DNA of 64,000 nt, taken from Chlorella sorokiniana (Eukaryota; Chlorophyta; Trebouxiophyceae; Chlorellales; Chlorellaceae). The notes beneath the pieces were generated by a model. It searched no databases and had not been told where the DNA came from. It worked only from the letters and a program-made list of their open reading frames with translations. The position numbers and the translations under genes were made by a program. The first letter of the stretch is position 1, and every line of letters begins with the position of its first letter. Shown piece after piece: positions 62,270-64,000 of the stretch. Location of the stretch: NCBI GenBank assembly GCA_025917655.1, contig CP084611.1, positions 1,550,001 through 1,614,000 of the forward strand. The letters run 5' to 3'.

Positions 62270-64000
62270 ATGTCGGACGGTGTCAATGGCGGCACAGACG
62301 ACTTGGGTCATAGCGGCGGCGGCGGCGCACCCGCTCCGCACGCTCCCACTGAGAAGCACGGCTTCCGGGACTACGCCCGCGTGTTGCGCACACAACGCAA
62401 CTTTAGATACTTGTGGATAGCGGAGACTGTTGATAACGTGGGCAGCTGGCTGGTGAGTCACACCGGGGGCATGGATGGCAGCACGTGCTCGGCTCACCAC
62501 CGCCTGTGGACACCGAGCGCACCGTGCCTGCTGCACCCGCGCGCACAGAGCTACGTCGCCACGCTGGAGCTGGCCTCCGCGTTCAGCGGCGGGAGCGGGC
62601 TGGCGCTGAGCGCCGTGGTGCTCATCCGCTTCCTGCCGTCCCTGCTGCTGGCGCCCGTGTGCGGCGTGGTGGCCGACAGGTGTGGGCAGCTGCACACCAG
62701 GGGGGCCTCACGACACATCCCAGGCGGGGCAGGGAAGAACCAAGCCGAAGGAGACGAACCTTTCCCAGCACCCAGCGCACGCATTGTGTTTCTGTGGTGC
62801 CGTCGCGACCGTGTGCCCCACCCTGCTGCTGGCCCGCAGGGTCAACCGCATACGCGTGCTGACAGCGGCGGCGCTGGCCGACGCTGCCGTGGTTGCGCTG
62901 CTGGCCCTGGTGCGCGGCCCCTCCCAGGTCGGCCTGCTGTACGCGCTGCTCACCCTCCAGTTCTCGGCTGCCGCCTTCTACGACCCAGGTGAGGGCCGCG
63001 GGCGGCTTCCGCCAGCCATGCGCTGCCTGGCTGCTGTGCAGCGCTGCCCGCCTGCCCTCCCCTGCCCAGGCCTGCGCTCAGTCCCGCCTGCCTGCCGCTG
63101 CCGCCCCCACAGCCCGCAAGGCGCTGGTGCCGGTGCTGGTGCCGGCTGGGGACCTGCACCTGGCCACCACCATCGACTCGTTTGCGTGGTCCATCACGGG
63201 CGCTGTGGGCGCGTCGCTGGGCGGCCTGGTGGCCTCGCGCCTCGGCCAGCAGGCCTGCTTCCTGGTGGTGGGTGTGGGGTGTGGGGGGGTGCGCGCGCGC
63301 GCTTGCATGGGGAGGGGTCGGCGATTGCTGGGTGTTGTGTGGGACGAAGAAAGTGAGGCGTGAGCCGCGAGCCCCTGGCCGCACCCCGCTGGCTTCCGGC
63401 GCAGCTGCCGTCGCTCGTCACCCCCGGAAAGGTCTGTTGGCCAGCTGCGCAGGCCCCCTCGCTCCTGCTTGCTGCCGCGCAGGATGCCGCCACCTTTGTG
63501 GTGGCCGCTTGGTGCGCGTGGCAGCTGCCGCGGGGCTGGGTGCGCCTGATGCCGCATCTCGCCAGCTGAAGAAGCACAGCAGCCTGCGGTCGGTGGAGCT
63601 GGCGCCGCTTGTGGAGCATCAGGCGGGGGCGTCGGCCAGGCAGGGGAAGGGCAGCAGGCGCAAGGGCGGCCAGAGGAGGCGGCGGAGCTGTTGGCAAGCG
63701 CCGGAGCTGGGGGTCAGCTGGCCGGAGCTGTGACGCACCCGGAGCGCCGCTTGCACCAACCCGCGGTGGTAGAGGAAGGGGTGGGGGCGCCGCGCTGCTG
63801 GCAGTGCAGTCTGAGATTGAGGTGGAGGAGGAGGAGGAGGAGCAGCAGCAGCGCCACCAGGCGCACCAAAATGGCATCCACCCACTGGCACTGGGCAGCC
63901 GCGGGGGCGCGGCCGCGCTGCTGGCAGCGGCGGGGGCGGCTGCAGCCGAGGGGCTGCGGGCGCTGCGGGAGGGGTGGCGGTACGTGAGCGGGCGTGAGCA
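62270..64000 (+). CDS. MFS transporter (cut by the right edge)
   Basis: The start ATG 62270 is followed by a Gly-rich leader and RVLRTQRNFRYLWIAETVDN, VGSWL, the start of helix 1. The next exons read SYVATLELASAFSGGSGLAL, SAVVLIRFLPSLLLAPVCGV, VADR (about 62550-62680), then VNRIRVLTAAALADAAVVAL (about 62840-62900), LLYALLTLQFSAAAFYDP (about 62935-62988), ARKALVPVLVPAGDLHLATT (about 63113-63172) and GAVGASLGGLVASRLGQQAC (about 63200-63260). The 'D.vGsWl' and 'G..aDR..r...l' motifs mark the major facilitator family; the spacing suggests the MFS_3/EntS-like branch. DAATFVVAAWCAWQLP (about 63482-63530) is the next helix, then a long charged loop with polyGlu/Gln (63815-63860). The second half is outside the window. 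Substrate unknown. Confidence 0.82.

Noticed and set aside
1-64000. Bacterial defence islands, CRISPR arrays, rRNA or tRNA genes, viral or prophage genes
   Set aside because: No direct-repeat/spacer pattern, no recognisable RNA gene and no phage or transposase protein were seen. The gene structure is that of a eukaryotic nucleus. A tRNAscan search was not possible by eye.

Overview
The window is nuclear DNA of a GC-rich green alga, most probably a trebouxiophyte of the Chlorella/Micractinium type. The evidence is very high G+C in genes, many short GT...CAG introns of about 100-250 bp, Ala/Gly/Gln-rich disordered insertions, TGTAA poly(A) signals behind several stop codons, and plant-lineage proteins (PUX2-like UBX protein, PEX12, AP2 and B3 transcription factors, a plastid-type tyrosine permease, a Plus3/CCCH protein). 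No bacterial operon, rRNA, tRNA, CRISPR array or intact transposon was recognised. CDS entries give the span from first to last recognisable exon. Internal exon borders are approximate, and several starts are uncertain.

Layout. 95-3306 (+): 3' part of an unknown membrane protein. 3941-5560 (-): PEX12. 5884-7581 (+): J-domain protein. 7919-8737 (-): Yippee-like zinc protein. 9226-9912 (+): small membrane protein. 10034-12119 (-): PUX2-like PUB/UBX protein. 12412-15847 (-): cytochrome P450. 16219-17680 (+): START/SRPBCC-like protein. 18145-20469 (-): secreted vanadium haloperoxidase/PAP2-family protein. 21049-23087 (-): GPI8/PIG-K. 23401-28278 (+): large Gln-rich, possibly B3-type protein. 28906-31572 (+), 31934-34303 (+) and 34625-37562 (-): three AP2-like plus B3-like (RAV-like) proteins. 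38407-40274 (+): membrane-anchored methyltransferase. 40663-42217 (+): AP2 protein. 42303-43804 (+): ALKBH1. 44030-49012 (-): expansin-like membrane protein. 49499-52050 (+): tyrosine/tryptophan permease. 52162-60004 (-): Plus3/RS/CCCH protein with a duplicated unknown module. 60730-61917 (-): coiled-coil protein. 62270 to the right edge (+): MFS transporter, cut by the window.

The standout region is 23.4-42.2 kb, where four or five putative transcription factors with AP2-like and/or B3-like domains lie together, interrupted only by a methyltransferase. The second is the 52-60 kb locus, which resembles plant NERD/CCCH19/CCCH44 proteins (Plus3 near the N terminus, CCCH finger at the C terminus) but carries two copies of a module I cannot name.

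A technical point affects every gene model. Many exons change reading frame inside conserved motifs with no intron, and in at least ten cases one extra G or C in a homopolymer run would restore the family sequence. This looks like consensus error rather than widespread gene death, so most 'broken' genes here are probably intact.
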